Part shown: positions 30,466 through 39,277 of the stretch, in pieces
Layout of the letters: every line of letters starts with the position of its first letter
Numbering within the stretch: position 1 is the first letter of the stretch
Origin: Pseudonocardia sp. ICBG1293
GTDB lineage: Bacteria > Actinomycetota > Actinomycetes > Mycobacteriales > Pseudonocardiaceae
Assembly: GCF_020131355.1 (NCBI RefSeq)
Contig: NZ_JAHLEL010000040.1
Span: 219,904-283,903 of the forward strand
Length of the DNA: 64,000 nt
Reading direction: 5' to 3'
Translations under genes and position numbers: made by a program
Notes under the pieces: model-generated
The model's database searches: none
The model's input: only the letters and a program-made list of their open reading frames with translations
Told to the model about the DNA's origin: nothing

Positions 30466-30501
30466 CGAGAGCCCCGTCCGGCGTGCCGGACGGGGCTCTC
30501 G
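30466..30501 (-). terminator. pdxS terminator
   Basis: CGAGAGCCCCGTCCGG (30466-30481) pairs perfectly with CCGGACGGGGCTCTCG (30486-30501) around CGTG. The 16-bp stem starts 16 bases after the pdxS stop codon. Confidence 0.85.
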
Positions 30502-30517
30502 GGGTGGAGCGGGAGGC

Positions 30518-31435
30518 TCACCAACCGCGAGCGGCGTAGCGCTGCTCCTCGGGGATGTCGGCGATGTTGATGCCGACCATGGCCTCGCCCAGGCCGCGGG
30601 AGACCTTGGCGATCATCTCGGGGTCGTCGTGGAAGGTCGTGGCCTTCACGATCGCCGACGCGCGCTGCGCCGGGTCACCGGACTTGAAGATGCCCGACCC
30701 GACGAACACGCCCTCGGCACCGAGCTGCATCATCATCGCCGCGTCCGCCGGGGTCGCGATGCCACCGGCGGTGAACAGCACGACCGGGAGCTTGCCGGTG
30801 CGGGCCACCTCGGCGACCAGCTCGACCGGGGCGCGCAGCTCCTTGGCCGCGATGTAGAGCTCGGCGGCGTCGAGGGAGGCGAGCCGGCCGATCTCGGCGC
30901 GGATCGAGCGCATGTGCCGGGTGGCCTCGACGACGTTGCCGGTGCCGGCCTCGCCCTTGGAGCGGATCATGGCCGCGCCCTCGGAGATGCGGCGCAGGGC
31001 CTCACCCAGGTTGGTGGCACCGCAGACGAAGGGCGCGGTGAACTCCCACTTGTCGATGTGGTGCGCCTCGTCGGCCGGGGTCAGGACCTCGGACTCGTCG
31101 ATGTAGTCGACACCGAGGGACTGCAGGACCCGGGCCTCGACGAAGTGGCCGATGCGGGCCTTGGCCATGACCGGGATGGACACGGCCTCGACGATGCCGG
31201 TGATCATGTCCGGGTCCGACATGCGGGCCACGCCGCCGTTGGCACGGATGTCGGCCGGGACGCGCTCCAGGGCCATCACGGCGACGGCCCCGGCGTCCTC
31301 GGCGATCTTGGCCTGATCCGGCGTGACGACGTCCATGATCACGCCGCCCTTCAGCATCTCGGCCATCCCGCGCTTCACCCGCGCGGTGCCGTGCTGCGGG
31401 CCGGCGGTGTCGGGGGTGTTCTCAGCTGCGGACAC
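30518..31435 (-). CDS. pdxS: Pyridoxal 5'-phosphate synthase PdxS
   Basis: A 305-residue TIM-barrel synthase that makes pyridoxal phosphate from ribose 5-phosphate, glyceraldehyde 3-phosphate and ammonia from Pdx[18 protein letters not shown] opens the barrel, K92 in VMAKARIGH is the Schiff-base lysine, and [16 protein letters not shown] and [14 protein letters not shown] bind phosphate. The GTG start has AGGAG 12 bases upstream. It follows the LemA-like gene by 16 bases and ends at a strong terminator. pdxT is 17.6 kb further on. Confidence 0.95.
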   Translation of the reverse strand: MSAAENTPDTAGPQHGTARVKRGMAEMLKGGVIMDVVTPDQAKIAEDAGAVAVMALERVPADIRANGGVARMSDPDMITGIVEAVSIPVMAKARIGHFVEARVLQSLGVDYIDESEVLTPADEAHHIDKWEFTAPFVCGATNLGEALRRISEGAAMIRSKGEAGTGNVVEATRHMRSIRAEIGRLASLDAAELYIAAKELRAPVELVAEVARTGKLPVVLFTAGGIATPADAAMMMQLGAEGVFVGSGIFKSGDPAQRASAIVKATTFHDDPEMIAKVSRGLGEAMVGINIADIPEEQRYAARGW

Positions 31436-31451
31436 GGGTGATCGGAGCTCC

Positions 31452-32039
31452 TCACATGACGGTCGGACTGCGTGGCGATTCTACGTGAGGGCGCGCAGGT
31501 GAACGCGGCGGTTCCGGATCGGCGATCTCGAAGTACACCGGCTCCGGTGCGGTGCCGTGCAGACGCAGCGTCCGCACCAGCCATCGCGAGCGCAGGGCAC
31601 GGGTGTCGCGGACGGCGTCGTTGTGCACGCGCCGGGCCAGCACGACCAGGGCCTCGGCGTCGGCGAGGTCGCCGTCGGTCGCAGTGTCCCCCACCCCCCG
31701 CGCGACGGCGGCGAGCTGCCTGGTCAGGGCGTTCTCCGCGGCCTCGCGGGCCGCGCGGGCACCGGCCGGGTCGCGCCCGTCCGGTGCCGGTGCGTGCAAC
31801 GCGCGGGCGACGAGCGCGGCCCGGCGCAGGTCCGGCGGGGCCGCCGGACCCAGCGCGTCGGCGACGGCGAGCGCCGCCCGGGCCCGGGTGTCCAGCGCCG
31901 TGGCGAGCCCGGCCCGGGCGGCGTCGACCCGCACGTGCAGCCGGTGCAGGCGCCGCACCCGTGTCACGCACCACAGGGTGAGTGCCACCACCAGCAGCGT
32001 CGCCGGTGCCGCGACGCCGGCGACCAGGGCCGTGCTCAC
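31452..32039 (-). CDS. Membrane-anchored LemA-like protein
   Basis: A 195-residue protein with one N-terminal membrane helix (residues 5-25), a helical alanine-rich body beginning [19 protein letters not shown], and a C-terminal segment ending [12 protein letters not shown]. The layout (N-out helix, VDxA motif, long helices, YFE near the end) recalls LemA but identity is low. The GTG overlaps the pimA stop by four bases. It sits where mycobacteria have other genes between pimA and pdxS. Function unknown. Confidence 0.5.
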   Translation of the reverse strand: MSTALVAGVAAPATLLVVALTLWCVTRVRRLHRLHVRVDAARAGLATALDTRARAALAVADALGPAAPPDLRRAALVARALHAPAPDGRDPAGARAAREAAENALTRQLAAVARGVGDTATDGDLADAEALVVLARRVHNDAVRDTRALRSRWLVRTLRLHGTAPEPVYFEIADPEPPRSPARPHVESPRSPTVM

Positions 32040-33160
32040 CGCGCGCCCCCGCGCACCAGCGGACGTGGTGCGCCGGCGATCGCGGCCCGGTACACCCGCA
32101 GCACGTCCCCGGCGACGACCGGCCAGTCGTACCGACGGGCCCGGGCCCGGCCGGCGGCGGCGAGCCGGGCGCGGACCGGGGCGTCGTCGAGCAGGCGGAC
32201 GAGCGCGGCGGCCAGTGCGGCCTCGTCGCCGGGTGGGAACAGGGCACCCGCGCGACCGTCGTCGAGCACGGCACGGAAGGACTCGAGGTCCGCGGCCAGC
32301 ACCGGGGCGCCCGCGGCCATCGCCTCGGTCAGCACCATCCCGAAGCTCTCGCCGCCGCGGTGCGGTGCGCAGAGCACCGCGACCGACCGCAGCGCGGCGG
32401 CCTTGGTCGCCTCGTCGACCGGGCCCAGCAGGTCGATCCGGCCGGCCAGCTCGGGGCCCGCGGCGCGGCGCAGCCGGTCACCGTCGCCGCGCCCGACGAC
32501 GAGCAGCCGTACCTCCGGGTGGACGGCGACGACCCGGTGCAGCGCGGCCAGCAGCACCGGCATGCCCTTGCGGGGCTCGTCGAAGCGGCCGACGAACCCG
32601 ACCCGCACCGCGGGCGGCAGGTCGACCACCGGGCCGTGGGCGAACCGGGCGACGTCGACGCCGTTGGGGATCTCGGTGGCGTCCCCGCCCAGGTGCTCGA
32701 CCTGTACCCGGCGCGCGGTCGCCGACACCGCGATCCGCGCCGTGACCCGCTCCAGCAGCGGGCGCGCCACCGGGCCGAACGCGGCCAGCACCCGGGACCG
32801 CTCGGTGGAGGTGTGGAACGTGGCCACGACCGGCCCGCGGGCGTCGAGCAGGGCCAGCGCCGACACCGACGGGGCGGTGGGCTCGTGCACGTGCAGGACG
32901 TCGACGTCGTGCGTGGTGAGCCAGCGCCGGGTGCGGTGGCGGGTCAGCGGGCCGAACGCGACCCGGGCGACGGAGCCGTTGTAGGGGACCCCGACGGCCC
33001 GCCCGGCCGAGGTGACGAACTCCGGTGCCGCACCGGCCGTCGGGGCGAGGACCTCCACGGCGTGCCCGAGCCGGCGCAGCGCGGCGGCCAGGTCCAGGAC
33101 GTGGCGCTGCACTCCCCCGGCGACCTCGAGCGAGTACGGGCAGACGATCCCGATCCTCAT
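32036..33160 (-). CDS. pimA: PimA-type phosphatidylinositol mannosyltransferase
   Basis: A 374-residue GT4 glycosyltransferase with the PimA N-terminus RIGIVCPYSLEVAGGVQRHV and a C-terminal Rossmann domain with VGRFDEPRKGMPVLL and the nucleotide-sugar EX7E-type segment in GGESFGMVLTEAMAAG. It adds the first mannose to phosphatidylinositol from GDP-mannose on the inner face of the membrane. The ATG at 33160 overlaps the acyltransferase stop by four bases. Its position next to patA and pgsA matches the mycobacterial cluster. Confidence 0.88.
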   Translation of the reverse strand: MRIGIVCPYSLEVAGGVQRHVLDLAAALRRLGHAVEVLAPTAGAAPEFVTSAGRAVGVPYNGSVARVAFGPLTRHRTRRWLTTHDVDVLHVHEPTAPSVSALALLDARGPVVATFHTSTERSRVLAAFGPVARPLLERVTARIAVSATARRVQVEHLGGDATEIPNGVDVARFAHGPVVDLPPAVRVGFVGRFDEPRKGMPVLLAALHRVVAVHPEVRLLVVGRGDGDRLRRAAGPELAGRIDLLGPVDEATKAAALRSVAVLCAPHRGGESFGMVLTEAMAAGAPVLAADLESFRAVLDDGRAGALFPPGDEAALAAALVRLLDDAPVRARLAAAGRARARRYDWPVVAGDVLRVYRAAIAGAPRPLVRGGAR

Positions 33161-34047
33161 CCCGCGCCGACCGGCTGCAGCATGTGCCAGTCCCACGGGC
33201 GGCGGGCGATCATGTCACCGAACGCGTCGGCGAGGTGCTGGACCGCCCCGGGACCGGCGGGGACCGCGGCCCCGACCTCGACGCCCCAGGCGTCGTCGGT
33301 GAAGTAGGGGTAGGCCGGGTGCAGCGCGGCGCCGGTGATCCGGGCCAGCCGTGCCGGGCCGGACGGCAGCCGGGCGGGCCCGCCGAGGAAGGTCACCTCG
33401 GTCCCGGTTCCGGACAGGTCGCGGTCGGCGACCAGGCAGACGACCCCGCCGCGGCGCAGCCGCCCGGTCAGCGCCCGGTGTGCGGTGCGGGGGTCGTCGG
33501 CGGTCACGACCTCGAACCCGAGTGCGCGCCGGTAGGCGAGGAACCGGCGGAACAACGGCTCCGGACGCAGCCGCTGCACGACGGTGGTCAGCACCGGGTC
33601 GAGCCCGAGCCGGTCGAGCTCGCGCAGCAGGTAGAGCCCCGCGAGGTCCCAGTTGCCGGCGTGCGGGAGGGCGAACACGACCCCACGCCCGGACCGGGCG
33701 GCCGCCAGCGCGTCGACGACACCGTGGGCGTGCGGCCCCATCGCGGCGTGCACCGCGGCCGGGTCGAGCCGGGGCAGCGCGAACGCCTCCCGCCAGTAGC
33801 GGGCGTAGCTGCGCATCCCCGCGGCGACCAGCGCGTCGAGCTCGGCGGGGGTCGCACCGGGACGGGCCCGGTGCAGGTTGTGCCGCAGGCGTCGTACGCC
33901 GGGCCCGTCGCGGCGTACCGCGAGCGCGGCGCTGGCGTCGAACACCCGCCCGACGACGCCCGCGGGCAGCCGCCCGGCCACCCCCCAGCCCGCCGCGTAC
34001 CCGACGGCGGCCAGTGTGTCGCCGGTGCGTCCCGGCAGGTCAGGCAC
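33157..34047 (-). CDS. patA: Phosphatidylinositol mannoside acyltransferase (PatA/HtrB-like)
   Basis: A 296-residue lysophospholipid-type acyltransferase. PHAGNWDLAG carries the catalytic H-x4-D motif and VCLVADRDLSGTG is the second family block, with LPSGPARLA following. It would acylate the mannose of PIM made by PimA at the membrane. The GTG start lies within the last codons of pgsA (8-base overlap), so pgsA, patA and pimA are translated as a coupled set. Confidence 0.85.
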   Translation of the reverse strand: MPDLPGRTGDTLAAVGYAAGWGVAGRLPAGVVGRVFDASAALAVRRDGPGVRRLRHNLHRARPGATPAELDALVAAGMRSYARYWREAFALPRLDPAAVHAAMGPHAHGVVDALAAARSGRGVVFALPHAGNWDLAGLYLLRELDRLGLDPVLTTVVQRLRPEPLFRRFLAYRRALGFEVVTADDPRTAHRALTGRLRRGGVVCLVADRDLSGTGTEVTFLGGPARLPSGPARLARITGAALHPAYPYFTDDAWGVEVGAAVPAGPGAVQHLADAFGDMIARRPWDWHMLQPVGAG

Positions 34048-34654
34048 GCGGGGCCTCGCGGGAGCTGTGCCGCACCGCCAGGATCCGCTGGCCGAGGGTC
34101 ACCGCCGTCCCGACCGCCAGCACGACGAGGGTGACGGTCAGCGCCCACGGCACGCCGATCCCGGACAGGAACGCGCCGACCAGGCCGAGGATGAGCCGTT
34201 CGGCGCGCTCGACGAGGCCGCCCTCGGCGGTCAGCCCGACCGACTCGGCACGGGCCTTGACGTAGGACACGATCTGGCCGCCGACCAGGGCGACCAGCGC
34301 GGCGGCGCCGGCGAGCGGTTCGGCCCCGCCGGTCAGCGCCCACCACGCGAGCCCGGCGAACAGGGCACCGTCGACGATCCGGTCGCAGGTGGAGTCGAGC
34401 ACCGCCCCGAACGGCGTGCCGTGGCCGCGGGCGCGGGCCATCGCGCCGTCGATCAGGTCGGTCAGCACGAACAGCGTCACCAGCACCGCGCCGAGGGCGA
34501 GCCACCCGGTCGGCAGGAACGCCAGCGAGCAGACGACGGCCCCGACCGTGCCGAGCACGGTCACGGTGTCCGGGCTGACACCGCGATCGATCAGGGCCCG
34601 CCCGACGGGGTCGGTGAGCCGGTTGACGTGCGCGCGGGCGAACAGGTTCAGCAT
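34040..34654 (-). CDS. pgsA: CDP-alcohol phosphatidyltransferase (PI-phosphate synthase type)
   Basis: A 204-residue membrane enzyme with the CDP-alcohol phosphotransferase signature DGAMARARG...GAVLDSTCDR (four metal-binding Asp) and about six helices. In the mycobacterial cluster the equivalent PgsA1 makes phosphatidylinositol phosphate from CDP-diacylglycerol and inositol phosphate. It is the first of the overlapping pgsA-patA-pimA genes, 91 bases after the HIT gene. Confidence 0.88.
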   Translation of the reverse strand: MLNLFARAHVNRLTDPVGRALIDRGVSPDTVTVLGTVGAVVCSLAFLPTGWLALGAVLVTLFVLTDLIDGAMARARGHGTPFGAVLDSTCDRIVDGALFAGLAWWALTGGAEPLAGAAALVALVGGQIVSYVKARAESVGLTAEGGLVERAERLILGLVGAFLSGIGVPWALTVTLVVLAVGTAVTLGQRILAVRHSSREAPRA

Positions 34655-34745
34655 CGGTGGCTGCGTGCTCCCGTGCAGGACGGCGGGGTGGGGGACCCTG
34701 CCAGCGTAGTCCGCCGCCGGGTCGTCCCGTCGCGGACGCGGCCGG

Positions 34746-35302
34746 TCAGCGCCGTGGCCGTTCCCACGCCTGCGCCAGCTGGTCGCGGGTCTCGGCCAGC
34801 AGCTGGGGGATCACCTTCGTCTGCCCGACGACCGCGATGAAGTTCGCGTCCCCGCCCCAGCGCGGTACGACGTGCTGGTGCAGGTGCTCGGCCAGCGACC
34901 CGCCCGCGACGTGGCCCAGGTTGAGCCCCACGTTGAACGCGTGCGGCGCCGCGATCCGCTTCATGGTCACGACGGCCTGGCGGGTGAACGCCATCAGCTC
35001 GCCGGACTCGGAGTCGGTGAGGTCCTCCAGGTCCGCGACGTGCCGGTAGGGCAGCACCATCAGGTGCCCCGGGTTGTACGGGTGCAGGTTCAGCAGGGCG
35101 TAGACCTCGTCGCCGCGGGCGACGACGAGGTTGTCCGCGTCCGGGTCCGCCGAGTCGCCCAGGGTCTCCCCCGGGCGATGCGGCAGAACGGGCAGCCCGT
35201 GTCACCGGCTCCCTGGATGTAGGCGAGCCGGTGCGGGGTCCACAGCCGCGCGAAGCCGTCGGGCGTCCCGGTCCCCTCCTGCGGGACCCACTCCTGCTCC
35301 AT
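34746..35302 (-). CDS. HIT-family hydrolase with one-base frameshift
   Basis: A histidine-triad nucleotide hydrolase or phosphorylase of about 185 residues after correction. The N-terminal part (WTPHRLAYIQG, GCPFCRIARG) is in one frame. The remainder (GDSADPDADNLVV, LMVLPYRHV, HLHQHVVPRW with the HxHxH triad) is in another. The break is at the five-base G/C run 35168-35172; six bases would give ARGETLGDSADPD. The C..C pair is the usual zinc site. All else is conserved, so a sequencing error is more likely than gene death. It lies between thrS and pgsA as in mycobacteria. Confidence 0.82.
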
Positions 35303-35311
35303 GCGCCGATC

Positions 35312-37360
35312 CTAGGCGCCGTCGCCGAAGCTCTCCGCCGTCGGCGAGGTGTTCGTGCGCGACCGCACCCACTCCACGATCGAGGTGACCGCCTGCTCGA
35401 CCGGCACCGCGTTGGTCTGCGAGCCGTCCCGGAAGCGGAAGCTGACCGCGCCGGCCTCGACGTCGCGTCCCCCCACGAGCAGCAGGAACGGCACCTTCGC
35501 CAGGGTGTGGGTCCGGATCTTCTTCTGCATCCGGTCGTCGCCGGAGTCGACGTCGACCCGGATGCCGGCGGCGCGCAGCCGGGCGGCGACGTCGCGGACG
35601 TAGTCGTCCTGGGCCTCGGTGACCGGGATGCCCACCACCTGCACGGGTGCCAGCCACGCCGGGAAGGCGCCGGCGTAGTGCTCGGTGAGCACGCCGAAGA
35701 AGCGCTCGATCGACCCGAACAGCGCACGGTGGATCATGACCGGGCGCTGCCGGGAGCCGTCGGAGGAGGTGTACTCCAGCTCGAAGCGGTCCGGCAGCAT
35801 CAGGTCGACCTGGATGGTCGACATCTGCCAGTAGCGGCCGATCGCGTCCCGGGCCTGCACCGAGATCTTCGGGGCGTAGAACGCGGCGCCCCCCGGGTCG
35901 TCGCGCAGCTCCAGCCCGAAGCTCCCCGCGGCGTCACGCAGGGCCTGGGTGGCCTCGGCCCAGGACTCGTCGGACCCGATCGACTTCTCCGGGTTGCGGG
36001 TCGAGAGCTCCAGGTAGAAGTCGTCGAGGCCGTAGTCGCGCAGCAGGTCGAGCACGAACTGGAGCAGGCTGCGGATCTCGCCCTGCATCTGCTCGCGGGT
36101 GCAGTAGATGTGCGCGTCGTCCTGGGTGAAGCCGCGGGCCCGGGTCAGGCCGTGCACGACGCCGGACTTCTCGTAGCGGTAGACGGTGCCGAACTCGAAC
36201 AGCCGCAGCGGCAGCTCGCGGTAGGACCGTCCGCGCGAGGCGAAGATCAGGTTGTGCATCGGGCAGTTCATCGGCTTGAGGTAGTAGTCGACGGCCGGCC
36301 GCTTCAGCTCGCCCTCGCCGGTGTACTCGGCGTCGAGCTGCATGGGCGGGTACATGCCCTCGGCGTACCACTCCAGGTGGCCGGACTTCTCGAACAGCGC
36401 GCCCTTGGTGGCGTGCGGGGTGTAGACGAACTCGTACCCCGCCGCGGCGTGCCGCTCGCGCGACAGGTCCTCCAGCTCCTTGCGGACGACCCCGCCCTTG
36501 GGGTGGAAGACCGGCAGTCCCGACCCGATCTCGTCGGGGAAGCTGAACAGGTCCAGCTCGCTGCCGAGCCGGCGGTGGTCGCGGCGCTCGGCCTCGGCGA
36601 CGCGCTCCAGGTAGGCGTCGTGCGCCTCCTGGGACTCCCACGCGGTGCCGTAGATGCGCTGCAGCTGGGCGTTGGCCTGGTCGCCCCGCCAGTACGCGGC
36701 GGCCGAGCGGGTCAACGAGAACGCCGGGACGTACTTGGTGGTCGGCAGGTGCGGGCCGCGGCACAGGTCCGACCAGACGGTCGCGCCGGTGTGCGCGTGC
36801 ACGTTGTCGTAGATCGTCAGCTCGCCGGAGCCGTCGACCTCCATCACCTCGTCGTCGGCGCCCTTGAGGTCGATGAGCTCCAGCTTGTAGGGCTCCTCGG
36901 CCAGCTCCGCGCGCGCCTCCTCCTTGTCGGCGAACCGACGCCGGCTGAAGCGCTGCCCGGACTTGACGATCTTCTTCATCGCCGACTCGATCTTCTTCAG
37001 ATCCTCGGGGGTGAAGGGGGTGTCGACGTCGAAGTCGTAGTAGAAGCCGTCGGTCACCGGCGGACCGATGCCCAGCCTGGCCTTCGGGAACAGCTGCTGG
37101 ACGGCCTGGGCCAGCACGTGCGCCGCGGAGTGCCGGATGACGCTGCGGCCCTCCTCGGTGTTCGCCGGGACCGGGACCACCTCGGTGTCGGCGTCGGGGG
37201 CCCAGGCCAGGTCGCGGAGGGCGCCCTCGGCGTCACGCACGACGACGATCGCCTCGGGACCACTGGTCGGCAGCCCGCCCTCCCGGACGCGCGCGCCGGC
37301 GGCCGTCCCGGCCGGCACCCGGATCGGGGCGGACGCGGGCGGGGCGGACGGTGCGGACAC
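35312..37360 (-). CDS. thrS: Threonyl-tRNA synthetase
   Basis: A 682-residue ThrRS. Domains in order: TGS-like (25-65), editing domain with [11 protein letters not shown] near residue 78 and the second zinc-binding segment around [11 protein letters not shown], catalytic class II core with PMNCPMH and the zinc-binding Cys/His set, [17 protein letters not shown] (motif 2), [10 protein letters not shown] (motif 3), and the anticodon-binding domain from about residue 570. The GTG start has GGAGGC upstream. It is the first gene of the minus-strand lipid/B6 cluster. Confidence 0.95.
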   Translation of the reverse strand: MSAPSAPPASAPIRVPAGTAAGARVREGGLPTSGPEAIVVVRDAEGALRDLAWAPDADTEVVPVPANTEEGRSVIRHSAAHVLAQAVQQLFPKARLGIGPPVTDGFYYDFDVDTPFTPEDLKKIESAMKKIVKSGQRFSRRRFADKEEARAELAEEPYKLELIDLKGADDEVMEVDGSGELTIYDNVHAHTGATVWSDLCRGPHLPTTKYVPAFSLTRSAAAYWRGDQANAQLQRIYGTAWESQEAHDAYLERVAEAERRDHRRLGSELDLFSFPDEIGSGLPVFHPKGGVVRKELEDLSRERHAAAGYEFVYTPHATKGALFEKSGHLEWYAEGMYPPMQLDAEYTGEGELKRPAVDYYLKPMNCPMHNLIFASRGRSYRELPLRLFEFGTVYRYEKSGVVHGLTRARGFTQDDAHIYCTREQMQGEIRSLLQFVLDLLRDYGLDDFYLELSTRNPEKSIGSDESWAEATQALRDAAGSFGLELRDDPGGAAFYAPKISVQARDAIGRYWQMSTIQVDLMLPDRFELEYTSSDGSRQRPVMIHRALFGSIERFFGVLTEHYAGAFPAWLAPVQVVGIPVTEAQDDYVRDVAARLRAAGIRVDVDSGDDRMQKKIRTHTLAKVPFLLLVGGRDVEAGAVSFRFRDGSQTNAVPVEQAVTSIVEWVRSRTNTSPTAESFGDGA

Positions 37361-37473
37361 GGGGGTGCCTCCTGCGGTGCTGCGAACGGATGGACCCCCG
37401 ATGCTAGTCGGGGGCCGCGACCCGGTTCCGACCGCAGGGAAGACACCCGCCGGGTACGGGTGTTGCAGGCCTC

Positions 37474-38481
37474 GTGGTCCCTCTCTCCGTGCTCGACCTG
37501 GTCCCCGTCGCCGACGGCTCGTCGGCCACCGACGCGCTCGCGCACAGCACCCGTCTGGTGCGGCGGGCCGAGGAGCTGGGCTTCACCCGGTACTGGGTCG
37601 CCGAGCACCACGGTATGCCGGGCATCGCCAGCTCCTCGCCGCCGGTGCTGATCGCCCACCTGGCCGGGGCCACCGAGCGGATCACCGTCGGTTCCGGCGG
37701 GGTGATGCTGCCCAACCACCGCCCGCTCGTGGTCGCGGAGCAGTTCGGCACCCTGGAGGCGCTGCACCCCGGGCGGATCGACCTGGGCATCGGGCGCGCG
37801 CCGGGCACCGACCCGCGCACCGCCGCGGCACTGCGCGGGACCTCCGCGGAGCGGCTGCACGCACCGGACGACCTCCCCGACCAGCTCGTGGAGCTCGCGG
37901 CCTACTTCCGCGGCGACGGCGAGGTCCTCGCCGTGCCGTCGGCGGGCAACGCGCCCACCATGTGGCTGCTCGGCTCGTCGGGGTACTCGGCGAAGGTGGC
38001 CGGGATGCTGGGCCTGCCGTTCGCGTTCGCCCACCACTTCTCCGCCGCGAACACCCTGCCCGCGCTCGAGCTCTACCGCGAGCACTTCCGGCCGTCGGCG
38101 ATGCAGGAGCGGCCGTACTCCCTGATCGCCGCCGGCGTGACCTGCGCCGACACCGACGAGCGCGCCCGGGAGCTGGCGCTGCCCGCGGCGCTGCAGTTCC
38201 TGCACCTGCGCCTGGGCGACCCGCGCCCGCTGCCCGGTCCCGCCGAGGTCGCCGCCTTCGAGTGGACAGACGCCGCGCGGTCGTTCGTCGAGCAGCGCTG
38301 GGCCGACCAGGTCATCGGGTCGCCGGACACCGTGCGCGCCGGGGTCGAGGACCTCGTCGCCCGGACCGGGGTGGACGAGCTGATGGTGACCACCTCGACC
38401 TTCCACGGGCAGGACCGGCTGCGCTCCTACGAGCTGCTGGCCGAGGCGGTCGGGCTGCGCCCGGCGGCCGCGGCCGCCTGA
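37474..38481 (+). CDS. Luciferase-like flavin monooxygenase (MsnO8 type)
   Basis: A 335-residue LLM-class TIM-barrel oxidoreductase. The N-terminal [12 protein letters not shown] and [15 protein letters not shown] are typical of the bacterial luciferase-like subgroup that uses FMN or F420. [20 protein letters not shown] binds the flavin phosphate. It is divergent from thrS. The substrate is unknown. A short SnoaL-like gene follows after 17 bases. Confidence 0.82.
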   Translation: MVPLSVLDLVPVADGSSATDALAHSTRLVRRAEELGFTRYWVAEHHGMPGIASSSPPVLIAHLAGATERITVGSGGVMLPNHRPLVVAEQFGTLEALHPGRIDLGIGRAPGTDPRTAAALRGTSAERLHAPDDLPDQLVELAAYFRGDGEVLAVPSAGNAPTMWLLGSSGYSAKVAGMLGLPFAFAHHFSAANTLPALELYREHFRPSAMQERPYSLIAAGVTCADTDERARELALPAALQFLHLRLGDPRPLPGPAEVAAFEWTDAARSFVEQRWADQVIGSPDTVRAGVEDLVARTGVDELMVTTSTFHGQDRLRSYELLAEAVGLRPAAAAA

Positions 38482-38498
38482 ACCGGGTGGGCTGCGGC

Positions 38499-38891
38499 AT
38501 GATCGCGGTCGTGAACGACGCCGCCGCCCGCTTCCGGTCCGCGATCGAGGCCGGTGACCTCGACGCCGCCGTCGCCCTCTGTCGCGACGACGTGGAGTTC
38601 CGCTCACCGGTCGTGCACCGCCCCCACCGGGGCCGGGAGCCGCTGCGTGCGGTGCTCGGCGCGGTGTTCACCGTCTTCGGCGGGTTCCACTACGTCGCCG
38701 AGTACTCCGGACCCGACGGGCACGTCCTGGAGTTCGCCGCGACCGTCGGGGAGCGGGAGGTGCAGGGCGTCGACCTCCTGCGTACCGACACCGAGGGCCG
38801 GATCCGGGAGCTGACCGTGCTGGTCCGGCCGCTGTCGGCGGCCACCGAGCTGCGGGACCGGATGGGCCCGCTGCTCACCCGGCCCGCCTGA
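38499..38891 (+). CDS. SnoaL/NTF2-like protein
   Basis: A 130-residue protein with the NTF2-like alpha+beta cone fold pattern: FRSAIEAGDLDAAVALCRDDVEF at the N-terminus and ATVGEREVQGVDLLRTDTEGRI in the sheet. The ATG at 38499 has a weak GGGTGGG ahead; a GTG at 38511 is an alternative. The role is unknown; members are polyketide cyclases, isomerases or ligand-binding proteins. Confidence 0.72.
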   Translation: MIAVVNDAAARFRSAIEAGDLDAAVALCRDDVEFRSPVVHRPHRGREPLRAVLGAVFTVFGGFHYVAEYSGPDGHVLEFAATVGEREVQGVDLLRTDTEGRIRELTVLVRPLSAATELRDRMGPLLTRPA

Positions 38892-39277
38892 CCCCGTCGC
38901 CGTGCGCCCGCGGCGGGTTGCCTCCGTCCGGCGACCGGCGGCGCCCGGTCGTCCCACCGGATGCGGCCGTCCGGCCGTCCGGCGCGGGGCCGCTCGCGCG
39001 TCGTCGCACGCAACCGGCCGTTGCTCGACGCAGGGATCGTCTCGTCTGTGCATCCCTTCGGCCCCGGGCACGATGGTCCGCATGCCGCACCATGATCGGG
39101 CGATCCGGTCACGGAGAGCGCCATCACCCCGCTGACGTGCCGACATTCGAGTGACGTCGATCCGGTGGGCACACCGCCGCCCGCCGGTCGTTCGTTGATC
39201 CGGCGAACTCGTTGACCGGGTGAGACCACGCCGCCACCGTCCGGCTCCGCCGGCCGTCGACCAGAAAGGAGAGCCGG
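38892..39277. other. 386-base intergenic region upstream of the PBP gene
   Basis: No supportable gene. Apart from a small inverted repeat ATGGT-N10-ACCAT (39071-39090) and TTGATC/TTGACC hexamers near 39195-39218 that might be -35 elements, I see no clear structure. The PBP ribosome binding site AAAGGAGAG ends it. Confidence 0.5.

Noticed and set aside
38875..39093. Short frames upstream of the PBP gene
   Set aside because: Arg-rich in every frame, no ribosome binding site, no conservation visible.
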